Origin: Bradyrhizobium ontarionense
Lineage (GTDB): Bacteria; Pseudomonadota; Alphaproteobacteria; Rhizobiales; Xanthobacteraceae
Assembly (NCBI RefSeq): GCF_021088345.1
Contig: NZ_CP088156.1
Span: forward strand, 4,650,001 to 4,714,000
Direction: 5' to 3'
DNA length: 64,000 nucleotides
Shown: positions 26,701 to 34,623 of the stretch, piece by piece
Numbering within the stretch: the first letter of the stretch is position 1
How the letters are laid out: the number at the start of each line of letters is the position of its first letter
The notes under the pieces: generated by a model
Told to the model about the DNA's origin: nothing
Database searches by the model: none
Seen by the model: the letters and a program-made list of their open reading frames with translations, nothing else
Position numbers and translations under genes: made by a program

Positions 26701-29700
26701 GACGTAGCCTGCCGCACCCTGGACGATGCCGAAGAAGGTCACGCTGACGCCGGCCTTCAGCGGACCGGCGGTGAAATCCTTGCCGACCCCGAGACGGGCG
26801 GCGAATCCGAATCCTTCGATCGTGGCGTAGGTGCCCTTGAAGACATCCGGGTTGGTGGCCGAGCTGAGATAGGCGATGTAGAAGCCGCCCGAGCCGGTGA
26901 CCGGCACCGGGCCGGCCTGCGCCTGGACCTGGAAGCACGGGCTCCAATTGTCGCCGTCGGGGAAGCCGAGATCGACCTTCCAGTTGCCGTTGGTATAGAC
27001 GTCGACCGTGATGGTCGGCAGCGTCACCGACGCGGCGCCGACGTTGAAGGTGCGCAGATAGGTCGGCAGGCCCAGCGTGGTGTGAAACAGGCCGATCGTG
27101 TCGGAAATCTTGGTGTAGGTGATCTCGAAGACGAAGCCTGCGCCGACGCCGCCGGTGATCTTGACCTGCAGCGCATAGAACGGCGTGACGTCGTAGAAGA
27201 CGAGGCCGAGCTCGATGATCTTGAGCAGTTTGAAATTGGTGACGGCGATCCACCTGCCGTCCGGGTGATAGATCGAGCCGTAATCCTTGTCCTTCAGGTT
27301 GGCCCAGAAGGTGTTCATCATGAAATCGAGAAATTCGTCGTAGCTGGTCGGTGGCGTCGCCGGATCCGGGCCGACGCGCTGGCCGAGGCCGAGATAGATC
27401 AGCTCGAAAACGCCGCCCTCGTCGCCATTGCCGTCGTCTTTGCCGCTCTTCGTCAGGCCGCGTGCCGGCGGCAGCACCGTCTTGCGCGCTGCGATCGCCT
27501 TGCCGGTGTCTCCTCCACCACCTTCCGGTTCGCCGCCGCCGCCATCCTCGCCGAGCTTGTAGGCGGCGATCCAGCCGATCTGGTCGGCGCCCTCGGTCGG
27601 CGCAAAGAGACCGAAGCTGATCGTGCCCTTCGGCGGAATCCGCGTGCCGAAGATCTCGACGTAGCACTCGTTCATGCCGAGCACGAGCATCTTGGGCTCG
27701 CTCGTCGTCGCATATTCGAGATTGAACTGCTGGATCGAGATCGTAATCACACCCTGGATCTTGATCTCGAGCTTGCCGTCGACCTGCGGCAGCTGCACGC
27801 CGACCGCGACGCCGCCGTTCTGGCCGCTCGACCAGCCGATCAGGACGCTGAATTTGAACGCCGACAGCGATCCGACCAGTCCGCCCATGGAACCAAGGTC
27901 GAGATCGAAGATGAGCGCGTAATTGAACGTATCCTGCAGCGTGATGCCGTTTTCCGCGAGGCCGGCCACCGAGCCGAGCGAATAGAAGTTGAGGCTCTCG
28001 ATGGTCTCATCGGCATGCTGCGAATAGAGGAACGATTTGAGCTTGAACGGGATCAGCTTGGTGAGGCTGTTGGAGCCCTCGCGTTGCTCGGTCGTGCCGA
28101 GATCGAGCCGCAAATTGCCGGGCGCGAAGGCGAGCGCGAGATTGTCCGTCGACGGCTGCTTTGGCGGTTTGGTGTCGTAGACGGTGAGGTCGAAGGCGAC
28201 GTCGATGCCGAGGTCGGAGAACTCGAGCTTCTCGAAGGAAAAGAGGTCGAGCACCTTGAGCTCGTTGAACTCGAGATTGCCCCAGATCCCGAAATGCGAC
28301 TTGATGCTGCTGGTTGTGCCATCCGGCGGGGATTTGCCCGCGGTCTCCTGGCCGAACGAGAACTGCAGCTTCGTCAGCGTGATCTGCTTGAGATATTTGT
28401 TGTTCGGATTGCCGTCCTTGTCGGTGAAATTGTAGACGAAGTCGCCCTCGGCAACGAACGAGTAGACGCCCGCGCCCGACGAGTCGTTGTCGCCGCCCGT
28501 CGCATTCGCCTGGTAGGACCCGGTGATGACAATGGTGTTGCCGGCGTCGTCGCCGCCGCCAACCGCGCCCGCCGTTGTCGCATCCTGTTGCTTGACCCCG
28601 GTGTCGAACAGGTTGTTGATGGTGAGGTTGATCTGACAGGAAAAGTCGCGCAGCTCCGAATTGGTGAACAGCGCCCGCAGGAACGCGACCTCGAAGCCAT
28701 AGTCGATGTCCAGCCCCGGCGGCGGCGTATCGCCGGCCTTCTCATAGTCGACCAGCGCGAACATCGCGCTGCGCGCCAATGTCGGGACGTCGGCGTCGGG
28801 ACTGGTATTGTTGATGGCAATGCCGGCATGGTGGACGCGGAAGCCGGCAATGCCCGGATCCTTCATGCCGCCGAGCACCGCCTTGATCGCCGTCGGCAGC
28901 TTGCTGAGCTCCATATTGCAGTTGACGCAGAGGATGCCGTTGAAGGCCGGGTCGATCACCGTCTGATAGAAGTTCCAGTAGATCGAGTCCGTATCGGGGA
29001 CGTCACCGCCGTTCGGAAACACGGCCGCTTTGGCATCCTCGATCACCTGCTGGAGATAGGCCTGCACCTTGTCCGCGCTGGTGGACGTATTGAAAGTATC
29101 CGGCGCCGACCACAATCGCGTATCGTCGACCAGATCCTGGATCGACTGATCGGGATAGAATTTCAGGATGAAGATGGGCGGCGTTCCGTCGGGCCCGCTG
29201 AGCCCGCCCGACGACAGATCGAAGGTCCAGTCGCCGATCTGCAGGCTGCTGTCCGCGAAGCTGAACAGCGGCACGGAGGAATCGAGCGGATCGGGCGTGC
29301 TCGGCGGGGTGCTGATGACGGTGAAGATCTGGTTCTGCTGCACGGCCTTGCGGATCGAAGGCCCCATGTCGGCGATGCGCAACACGCCGGCATCACTGAT
29401 CGCCATCTCGAGCGCATTCCAGACCGGAGGCTGCCCCGACAGTTCGGCGATCATGCCCTGCGGCGTCATCGCCTTCTGCGGCTCGGCGTCGGCCATCGTC
29501 TGAAGCCGCGCCGTCTTCGGCGGCGGTGCGGCAACGTAGGAATCGGCGCGCTTCGGATTGAGCGCGTTCGACTCCATGTCGAGGTAGGTTTTGACCTCGA
29601 TGTTGGGATTGGTGGTGAACGGTATGCCGGCATAGGGGGCAAGCGGCGTTGCCGGCGCCTCCTGATCGGCGAGCCAGCTATCGACCGCGAAGTAATCCAG

Positions 29701-30981
29701 GATGTGGACATTCAATCCGGACTGCGGCGCGGCGCCATTCAGACGTGCCGCTTGCTTTCCGCCCTGCTTGTAGAGCGGCGCCCGCTCGGGCTGCGAGACA
29801 TAAGCGCCGACCTTGCTGACGATGCGGCCGTAGGACGTGGTCGCGGTGGCGTCGAGATAGACCGGCTTGGTCTGCGAATCCGCAGCCGGCGGAATGCGCC
29901 AGGCCGGCTTGTCGGAGACAAATTCCAGGCTGTCCGGCGCGGAGCCGAGATTGACCGACAGGAATTCCGTGCCGGTGATGCCGCACAGCATCTGAACCGT
30001 ATCCGGCCCGCCGCTGACCCCGTCGAGCGTCAGACCGAACGTCCCGGCCGGCGTCAGATAATAGAAGCTCTCATCGGTCGCCGATTGCATCGGACGCCCG
30101 GCAAACACGAGCCTGCTCGTTGCGAGATCGTCACTGCCGGCGACGGTCTTGAAGGCAAAGGATTTTCCGTTGGCGGTGACGAAATTGCAGCCGATCACCG
30201 GATCGGTGAACTGGAAGAACGTCCGCGCCGGATCGAGCGGGGCGAGCACAGTGAGCGTGACATTGAAATCGAACGGCTTGTTCGAACCGGACGCAGCACG
30301 GAACACAGGATAGCTGAGGACGCGAACTTGCCCGCCGTCGATCGGCGGACTGAAATACATCATCCCCGCTTCGAACTGCGTCAGGTCCTCGGTGGTGAAT
30401 TGAAACGCCACCTGTGCGGAGCCAACGAGGGGCCCCGTCATCGCAAGCGCGGCATAAGGCGCCGGCGAGGTGAACGTGACGGTCGCGCCGCCTGGCGGCG
30501 TAACAGCCATGGCGAAGACGTTCGAGAGTTGCTGCGGGTTGCCGAGCTGGAGGCTGTTCGACGGGTCATCGAAAAGCACGGTCGTGGTGGGATTGAAGAT
30601 GTTGGGCGTGACCTGAAAAGTCACGCTGTTGCGAAAGACGAGCGAGAACGCCGCCGACAGCATCGGCGTCGGCGTGCCCTGGCCGGAGACCGACACCAGG
30701 ATAGGCTGGATGCTCAGCGGCTCCGGAAACCAGCCAATCTGGGTACCGACATTATTGGAGAAGGCGGAGCGCACGCCTGCGGCGAAGCTGTCCCAGTCCC
30801 TCGTGGCTGATGGCTCAAAGAAGGCGATGTAGCCGAGCTGGTTGGGGTCAACCCAGCTTTGCGCCGTCAGCTCAAAGGTCGGATCGGTCCGGTTTGCGTC
30901 CTGGAATAGAAACGCGACTCTCGCATCTGCCGCCGACTCGGCCAAGTATAAGCCGCTCGCTTGGCGTAAAAATTCGATCAT
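20740..30981 (-). CDS. Giant 3413-residue protein of unknown family
   Basis: This is one unbroken frame of 3413 residues starting MIEFLRQASGLYLAES. I recognise no catalytic motif and cannot place it in a family. There is no signal peptide and no clear long membrane helix. Residues about 850-1560 look beta-rich with alternating hydrophobic residues (for example 'IFDLDLGSMGGLVGSL', 'GVQLPQVDGKLEIKIQG', 'ASVSVSVSVKINLFLFSVTIS', about 1490-1515). A Gly/Glu linker lies near 1144-1158 (GEDGGGGEPEGGGGDTG). The N-terminal 850 and C-terminal 1850 residues have a mixed, low-charge, Thr/Asn/Pro-rich composition resembling large bacterial surface or injected proteins. The three paralogs follow on the same strand. 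Frame quality is high throughout, so the gene is real and not decaying. The extreme length and lack of relatives make it the main unknown here. Confidence 0.85.
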   Translation of the reverse strand: MIEFLRQASGLYLAESAADARVAFLFQDANRTDPTFELTAQSWVDPNQLGYIAFFEPSATRDWDSFAAGVRSAFSNNVGTQIGWFPEPLSIQPILVSVSGQGTPTPMLSAAFSLVFRNSVTFQVTPNIFNPTTTVLFDDPSNSLQLGNPQQLSNVFAMAVTPPGGATVTFTSPAPYAALAMTGPLVGSAQVAFQFTTEDLTQFEAGMMYFSPPIDGGQVRVLSYPVFRAASGSNKPFDFNVTLTVLAPLDPARTFFQFTDPVIGCNFVTANGKSFAFKTVAGSDDLATSRLVFAGRPMQSATDESFYYLTPAGTFGLTLDGVSGGPDTVQMLCGITGTEFLSVNLGSAPDSLEFVSDKPAWRIPPAADSQTKPVYLDATATTSYGRIVSKVGAYVSQPERAPLYKQGGKQAARLNGAAPQSGLNVHILDYFAVDSWLADQEAPATPLAPYAGIPFTTNPNIEVKTYLDMESNALNPKRADSYVAAPPPKTARLQTMADAEPQKAMTPQGMIAELSGQPPVWNALEMAISDAGVLRIADMGPSIRKAVQQNQIFTVISTPPSTPDPLDSSVPLFSFADSSLQIGDWTFDLSSGGLSGPDGTPPIFILKFYPDQSIQDLVDDTRLWSAPDTFNTSTSADKVQAYLQQVIEDAKAAVFPNGGDVPDTDSIYWNFYQTVIDPAFNGILCVNCNMELSKLPTAIKAVLGGMKDPGIAGFRVHHAGIAINNTSPDADVPTLARSAMFALVDYEKAGDTPPPGLDIDYGFEVAFLRALFTNSELRDFSCQINLTINNLFDTGVKQQDATTAGAVGGGDDAGNTIVITGSYQANATGGDNDSSGAGVYSFVAEGDFVYNFTDKDGNPNNKYLKQITLTKLQFSFGQETAGKSPPDGTTSSIKSHFGIWGNLEFNELKVLDLFSFEKLEFSDLGIDVAFDLTVYDTKPPKQPSTDNLALAFAPGNLRLDLGTTEQREGSNSLTKLIPFKLKSFLYSQHADETIESLNFYSLGSVAGLAENGITLQDTFNYALIFDLDLGSMGGLVGSLSAFKFSVLIGWSSGQNGGVAVGVQLPQVDGKLEIKIQGVITISIQQFNLEYATTSEPKMLVLGMNECYVEIFGTRIPPKGTISFGLFAPTEGADQIGWIAAYKLGEDGGGGEPEGGGGDTGKAIAARKTVLPPARGLTKSGKDDGNGDEGGVFELIYLGLGQRVGPDPATPPTSYDEFLDFMMNTFWANLKDKDYGSIYHPDGRWIAVTNFKLLKIIELGLVFYDVTPFYALQVKITGGVGAGFVFEITYTKISDTIGLFHTTLGLPTYLRTFNVGAASVTLPTITVDVYTNGNWKVDLGFPDGDNWSPCFQVQAQAGPVPVTGSGGFYIAYLSSATNPDVFKGTYATIEGFGFAARLGVGKDFTAGPLKAGVSVTFFGIVQGAAGYVTSGGTDIMRTPDALSLQGQFGIIGELYGSIDFVIIKASVNVRLQASIGLVLTYEHAVAGADGTILLYIEASVSVSVSVKINLFLFSVTISFSFNASFRFDWYLVGKPNDAKAALLANVVSARRLLEAPAVGLLPGLNATLPLLYLPELTVIFPDATHDGVPWAVVSLGVEYETAPKPQPTYADFKPFEATATQLATFALMHALNLPSYDAEVWLESDPDTGRVGMRDIDSLPELLTGWLDYPTILAQLANFKGTVALPTQDTHATVFPMPPFLNISTSGRTLDGKPADFSYQFESKNVVALTYLRDVDDYFNQLFVNQTQNAPTARMLMEATAPLSQEIFLDFFKGLIRGAVHQLLVTMQNQNLEKAKLTDLFCAIASAPSTTAQSLYQQLAGQMSSALRGGLRLPFTPGMTVPGGAPDPATNPLFAVLWQQFPVGGFAKDNTYGIKLTNPDMKQTWLVADVPFDLTSTWVDPYTKLTEGSVAKPGQPTPIDLTSTGPQAFAFDSAIVWTPPAGNALSLRTFPSALMRLQAAQGSNGIPVLVKSRAADGAYLPDGTPLPAADVALATAINLTVKQIAGETQGSVLADIFGLSGASQSDEALLGEILAALRAGERPIASLQILYQTAANAPGLVSATVDPTAVFVLRTNTTSVSQPPPGLRAMATPLPVGVAVGATSAVTDDGGYSFVQIVQQATVTNASGYYLRYLDASAHSLPTALFVKGVGQVTLLVSYTASTGANVEASPLVVEPYHNAVVLANTQSSLVYYAETDDPALETRYVKVAAGTFGVSLARSDDTMRLKATPEFAARAQRVSTQGPTRDEAIKLLRAAGLADDELHGALMAMAAAPAALNALYALVTYRVQASAGFIASNLSAPLQPQRPAEGDPNSDYRVFAPLYNVAKANVGVANPDRYASIDDPFTLSFFTNDAFGNQLPTPSSFSATNLYFDPIVPVDQWMGVVPSFDFGGGLAKPNTIIIRLTPSESTFDGMSDVQKQAALVSFQTIATQLSGPGVSFYVETSLALQADGVSLVQFPVGSSDSSNVIGMIDGIVDWLAGTSQDFPGPVTIAMAVTGPGTLPPLFAITVLFGILRDPNLISPYLKDQFGTIIYPSAQNVASTLVANTGGANNMSAFAADFVAAFPAQKLAVGLNGTQSAPPQHLSSTAKARRALKSLGLARDGSGGARVGVQSIWAAAASLLDISIGVGAHAGPRFLSPKPLDNALDSGMVPLPTMPAQLPQLPAQRQFVNIDLDQINRTFFQTVDDVLGPASAAKAFEEARTAYDTIARGRESLAQKYSTYEVEWLFSAQSPFTGTADQRTVAATAFEQQMRAALMTAYSVDTIGQFDVTWNQSVSPAADGSIELFGPVEAMLGGSYAWSGVTLTCSTGSPDLLATGDRVFMSFTATSGSAPPNAVYTVTGVDGSKFTVVVPNGSGSGSYVGTRQNAGLSTAHVAVSSQGSSSLTFLYGDPDVVARATVPFDLHFNVTNLQYFLAPPGAPGEARPSLWLQLIDPYPHGVPHIGPANTVTTIPVVFRQYPTPPTLVSQGWADYTPTPPSGNPIADGANWSYLYTYQAFLVAQDQINSTITYNTNLSATSERASRLKALAVGDGPFDLFTALARASAVIGVVRPILQNLADPNWALAVASFAQSVDEVRNNTNWNPPHTFGKASGLANVTDTYVITDKRDDDRSTQEITLAWPLDQGESSFANATLSLTALDPAKNLAPYPNQTLDRKPDHLTITVQDAPVGALGVAHLIEVDALNVLAAENALSSVQVERNLITLTAPDNTTWQTVSEFVYMTPEVRPSQPVTPFIEHAKPVDVTALPNQGSGAGCPQEPSSLCQRIYTIMANLLADPVQAASLVDAHLRSDVTSGTTRRVKIGCSFRFAVPSATGAAYDATSIAPLVPIVLARSFDIDGQDRSQLGDFSVLFAKAIATWAGNNDIIFGADATPAGAMLVFDVTLYAALSSADTPVLQFSNLQLKLSDVSPV

Positions 30982-32644
30982 GATTCAAATTCCCGAACGC
31001 GGTTGTCGACGGTCAAACTGACCTCGGCACCCGGCCGCGTGCCCGCGAAGAACCGCAGGGAGACGCGAAATCCGGTGCTCGGGCCTCTGCGGTAGCTCTA
31101 ATTCTTGGATGCTACCTTAACGTGCGACGCTTTGAAAGAGAACAATGACAAAGAAAGGAAACAATGACGAAGGTCGCCTTCTGGCGGTCAAGACGACCTC
31201 ATCCGGACCGGTGGCGCTGCATGACTTCCTGATCTCGCCGCGACCGCCGGATTTGGGCCGGGCTTCGCAGCGCCGGCCCGAAGCCGATAGAATGGACGCA
31301 ACGGCCAGGAGCATGAGCCGGAGCGGCTCAGCCTGTTGGACTTCACTGCTGCCAGTGCGCTTCGGATCGCCATCGCCGATGCGGCGTTCAATCACCGGCT
31401 CTATTACTTCCGGCTAGCGTTCGTCCTCCGGCTTCAAGCGCGCCCCGCTGGGCTCGGCGGCGCAAGCTCACTCGCACGCGAGTGTGTGTCCAATGGTCGA
31501 GCAGCCACGACCCTTGGCTTCTCACGCCGATCCAGTCGAGATCGGATCGGACGTGAACTTGTCCGCAGGAGCCGGCATCGTCAGAATGAACTCGCACGCT
31601 TGGCGTGAACGCAGGCAGCGAACAGGAGTGCCACTGTCGTCGATCGCGCACGACCGTGAGCGCAAGTGTCAGCGACCGACCGCTCGCTCGATATGTGTGG
31701 CGGGAATGCCGACCGGCTCGGCGAGATATCTTATCTGTCCGCCTCGCCTGCGACTCACGCTGACGTTGAGCTGAGATGTCAGCGCGCTCGCGCCGTCTCC
31801 GGTCAGCGATCGTCATTGCTCCGATGGGGCGGCCAAGGCACGTCGCCTCATCAATGGCGCATCGACTGGGAAATATGGCGGTCAATATCGGCGCCCGTCC
31901 GCCCTGCATCCCGATGCGAGGCTCGACATCTGCCGTTCTGCCGGCAAGCGCGATATCCACGATATGCCTCGTCGAGGTGGGCAGGCGTAAGGGAGTACAG
32001 AGTCTCCCGCCTACATCGCAGCTTTTACGATGATTTTGGACAATGGCGAACGATCGAGACGGTTAGCTGGCGGTGGGAGAGGACTCGGGGTCGAATCTTC
32101 TCCGAGTAGCCTCACAGCGGATTGAGCGCACCACCACGCGCGGTCAAAGTCGCCGGCGTTTGAGACAAACGGACCACGGCCGCCTTTGACTGGCCGCCGT
32201 CAGTTGCGTGAGCACTTGACGGAGTGAGACCGCCTGCGCGGTGCGAGAATCCGGCCGACTTCGGAGCGCCAATCTATTGCGCGGACCGATCCGTGCGCTT
32301 TCCACCAACCCAATGCCATGGAATAACTCCGCTATTAAGTGACAGAAGGCGTCCGTTGCGGCGATCGGCCGCCAAAGCAGATATGCTCGCCGGCGTTGGA
32401 TGAAGGCCCTCGCCATTTTAAGTAGGGCTCTTCCAGCCCGGTGGGACAACACGCTCTGTCTCTCGGCCGCCGTGGAACGAGGACGGACGAAAAAAGAACG
32501 GCCGCCTGACAGCGCCGAGTGGCAAGTCGGAGCGCCATTTAGATAGTTCTACCTTAGATAGTTCTACCCATTGACGTTCAAGCGAGACCGTGATGGAGTA
32601 TATTAAATCAATATAAAATACTTCGGCGCTCGGGAGGCGGGAAG
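30982..32644. other. 1.66-kb gene-poor stretch
   Basis: Between the giant gene and the next plus-strand gene I find no frame with natural composition, start context or family features. The stretch near 31082-31145 is AT-richer and may carry the promoter of the giant gene on the minus strand. At 32539-32640 a tandem repeat and an AT-rich promoter-like segment precede the next gene. The remainder could hold decayed genes or untranslated RNA. Confidence 0.45.
32539..32568. repeat. Two tandem copies of a 15-bp unit upstream of 32645
   Basis: The unit TTAGATAGTTCTACC occurs twice head to tail. It is followed directly by TTGACG at 32571 and by AT-rich words (TATATT, TATAAAATA) up to 32621, which together look like a promoter region. 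The repeat could be a regulator binding site. Confidence 0.55.
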
Positions 32645-34477
32645 ATGATTACACGCATGCGCCCGCTCGGTTGCCTGCTCGCTGCTGCGGGCGCACTAAC
32701 GCTGCTGCTAGGCGGCATTTCGGAGCCGCGCGCGCAATTTCTGCCGGTCTATACCAGCCCGATTGATATCACCGGATTGAAGGTTCAGCTCCGTCTGTTT
32801 GCCCCCGACCGCGAGACTGGCCAGCCAGTTAGCGTGCCGCTGCCAGGTGGGCTATTCGGCCCGAAGATGAGCCAGTTCTTCTCGGCGCCGCTCGTCACAC
32901 AGTTTGACCAATTTTGGAACGCTAAAGATCCGAGCACCGGGATGACGCCTCGGGAGAAGGCCTGCGACGGCCCGGACGGCATCAAGCAGCAGGTCATCAA
33001 GCAGACGGCCATGCGCGGTCCCTCCTATAGCGCCTACAACATCTCGTGCGATCTCGCGGCCTCGGGGCAGATGCTCGTCAAGCAATATGGCTCCACGTTG
33101 ATCCTCGCCTACCTGCTGACGAACAACACCGTGTCCTTCGCGTCGACGTCTCCCCAAACCTGCTCACCCGAGAAAGGCAGTATCTTCTGCCCGAACAATC
33201 CCCGGTTCACCATTCACTTTGCCACCGAGATTGTGACGGTCGTACGCACGCCCGGCCTCTGCCAGCTCATCGCGGAAAACGGTACAGTCTACGTGGTTGC
33301 CGCCTCGTTCGACTTTCAGAACGCATCCGCGGAATTCGCACATTTTTTCTTCTCCGGGCAAGGCTTCGTGGCGGCAGAGGCGGCGATCACGAGTACCGTG
33401 CAGCCTCAGCCGCTGCCCATCGATGACGCGTTCAACGAACTCCGGACGGGCGACGCGTGTACCGGAAAGACGCCGGGCGCATCCAGCATTCTCGCCGCCT
33501 TCGGCGACCTCGAAACCGAGATTGACTTGCGCCAGGGGATTATCCTCCGGGCGAGTCATGTGGGCATTGCGGCCCCATCGTTGAGTGTGCCGGTTCTCAA
33601 CCCGCCGCGATCGTTCACGCGGCCGATGATTTCGACCACGCAGCCGCTGGTAAGGGCGGGTGACACCGTGCAGCTTAACGGCCAGCACTTCCCGCAGAAT
33701 ACGAACCTGGCCACCGCCTTGCCGGTGTCCTTGCAGCACGAGGGGCTATCTTGCTTCGGCGGCGCGACTGCCCTTGAATGGGGCCGGGTTGGCGGCCCGC
33801 TCGCTATGCAGTCTCTCCCGGGCGATGCGAATGGCGGATGCGTGGGGGACTACGATGCCACCAATTTGACGCCCAACACGGCATACCAGTTCCGCGCCCG
33901 CGATTGCGACCTAATGACGTGCAGCCCGTGGAGCGTGATGCTGCACGTGCTCACGGCAAAGACCGACGCCACAAACGACGAAGTGGTCCTCACGCTGGAC
34001 GGCGGTACGCCGCTAGGCAAGGTGAGCGTCAACGCTCAGGGGAAATTCCAGACCCCCATCACGATCCCGCTTGGGACGTCGGCCAACACGCACACCATCC
34101 ACGCGGTTATCCGCGATGCGAAGGCGGATGCGATTATCCAGGTGACGGTGCCGGGGAGCGAGGCGTCGATCATGATGGTCGGCGAGCTCAATGGTGAGAT
34201 GGGTTGCCCGAATCACGCAATCAGCTCAACGAGAACCGACGACACCTTTATGTTGTTCGGCGCGGGTTTTCCGGCTGGCACAGTGGCGATAAACTTGGAC
34301 ACCCCAACCGGCGCCATGCTGGGCACGGCGACGGTGCGCGCGAACGGCACCATCTGCCAGCAGATGCAAAGCCCCCCCGCACGGGACGCCGGCGCGCACA
34401 CCCTCGTTGCCGTGCAGGCCGGCGCTGTCCTGGCGCAGGTTGCTGTCACCTTCGTCCTGCCCAACGTAGTTCGATAA
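32645..34477 (+). CDS. Large secreted protein with Ig-like/fibronectin-like C-terminal region
   Basis: This is a 610-residue exported protein. The signal peptide is about residues 1-31 (MITRMRPLGCLLAAAGALTLLLGG...EPRAQ). The N-terminal 300 residues contain several cysteines (in CDGPDG, NISCDLA, TCSPEKGSIFCPNN, CQLI) and no recognised domain. From about 320 on the sequence looks like stacked beta-sandwich modules: 'ISTTQPLVRAGDTVQLNGQHFP' (IPT/TIG-like), 'LTPNTAYQFRARDC' (fibronectin III-like) and 'DDTFMLFGAGFPAGTV' (another IPT-like unit). The ribosome binding site GGGAGGCGGGAAG precedes the ATG. Codon use is less GC-biased than in the flanking core genes. It is followed by a metalloprotease-like gene. 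Function unknown; probably extracellular. Confidence 0.75.
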   Translation: MITRMRPLGCLLAAAGALTLLLGGISEPRAQFLPVYTSPIDITGLKVQLRLFAPDRETGQPVSVPLPGGLFGPKMSQFFSAPLVTQFDQFWNAKDPSTGMTPREKACDGPDGIKQQVIKQTAMRGPSYSAYNISCDLAASGQMLVKQYGSTLILAYLLTNNTVSFASTSPQTCSPEKGSIFCPNNPRFTIHFATEIVTVVRTPGLCQLIAENGTVYVVAASFDFQNASAEFAHFFFSGQGFVAAEAAITSTVQPQPLPIDDAFNELRTGDACTGKTPGASSILAAFGDLETEIDLRQGIILRASHVGIAAPSLSVPVLNPPRSFTRPMISTTQPLVRAGDTVQLNGQHFPQNTNLATALPVSLQHEGLSCFGGATALEWGRVGGPLAMQSLPGDANGGCVGDYDATNLTPNTAYQFRARDCDLMTCSPWSVMLHVLTAKTDATNDEVVLTLDGGTPLGKVSVNAQGKFQTPITIPLGTSANTHTIHAVIRDAKADAIIQVTVPGSEASIMMVGELNGEMGCPNHAISSTRTDDTFMLFGAGFPAGTVAINLDTPTGAMLGTATVRANGTICQQMQSPPARDAGAHTLVAVQAGAVLAQVAVTFVLPNVVR

Positions 34478-34623
34478 AGCCAGACGGGCGATGACCTCGG
34501 TTTGTCATGTATCTATGGGCAATCACACCTCTGCGCTAGACGGCGGTGGGCCGCTCTGCATCACGGCGTCGAAGACACCTTACGTCATTCGCTAGGTCCG
34601 ACGTTCAAACTTTGGAGGGTCGA

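Noticed and set aside
26230..30810. A 1526-residue open frame on the plus strand opposite the giant gene, and another of 967 residues at 22657-25560.
   Set aside because: Composition is extremely rich in Arg, Asp, Glu, Gly and His with no domain, the usual look of the antisense of high-GC coding DNA. The minus frame has natural protein composition.
31388..31960. A 190-residue minus-strand frame in the gene-poor stretch.
   Set aside because: It has no start context and no natural composition or motif; it is treated as noncoding.
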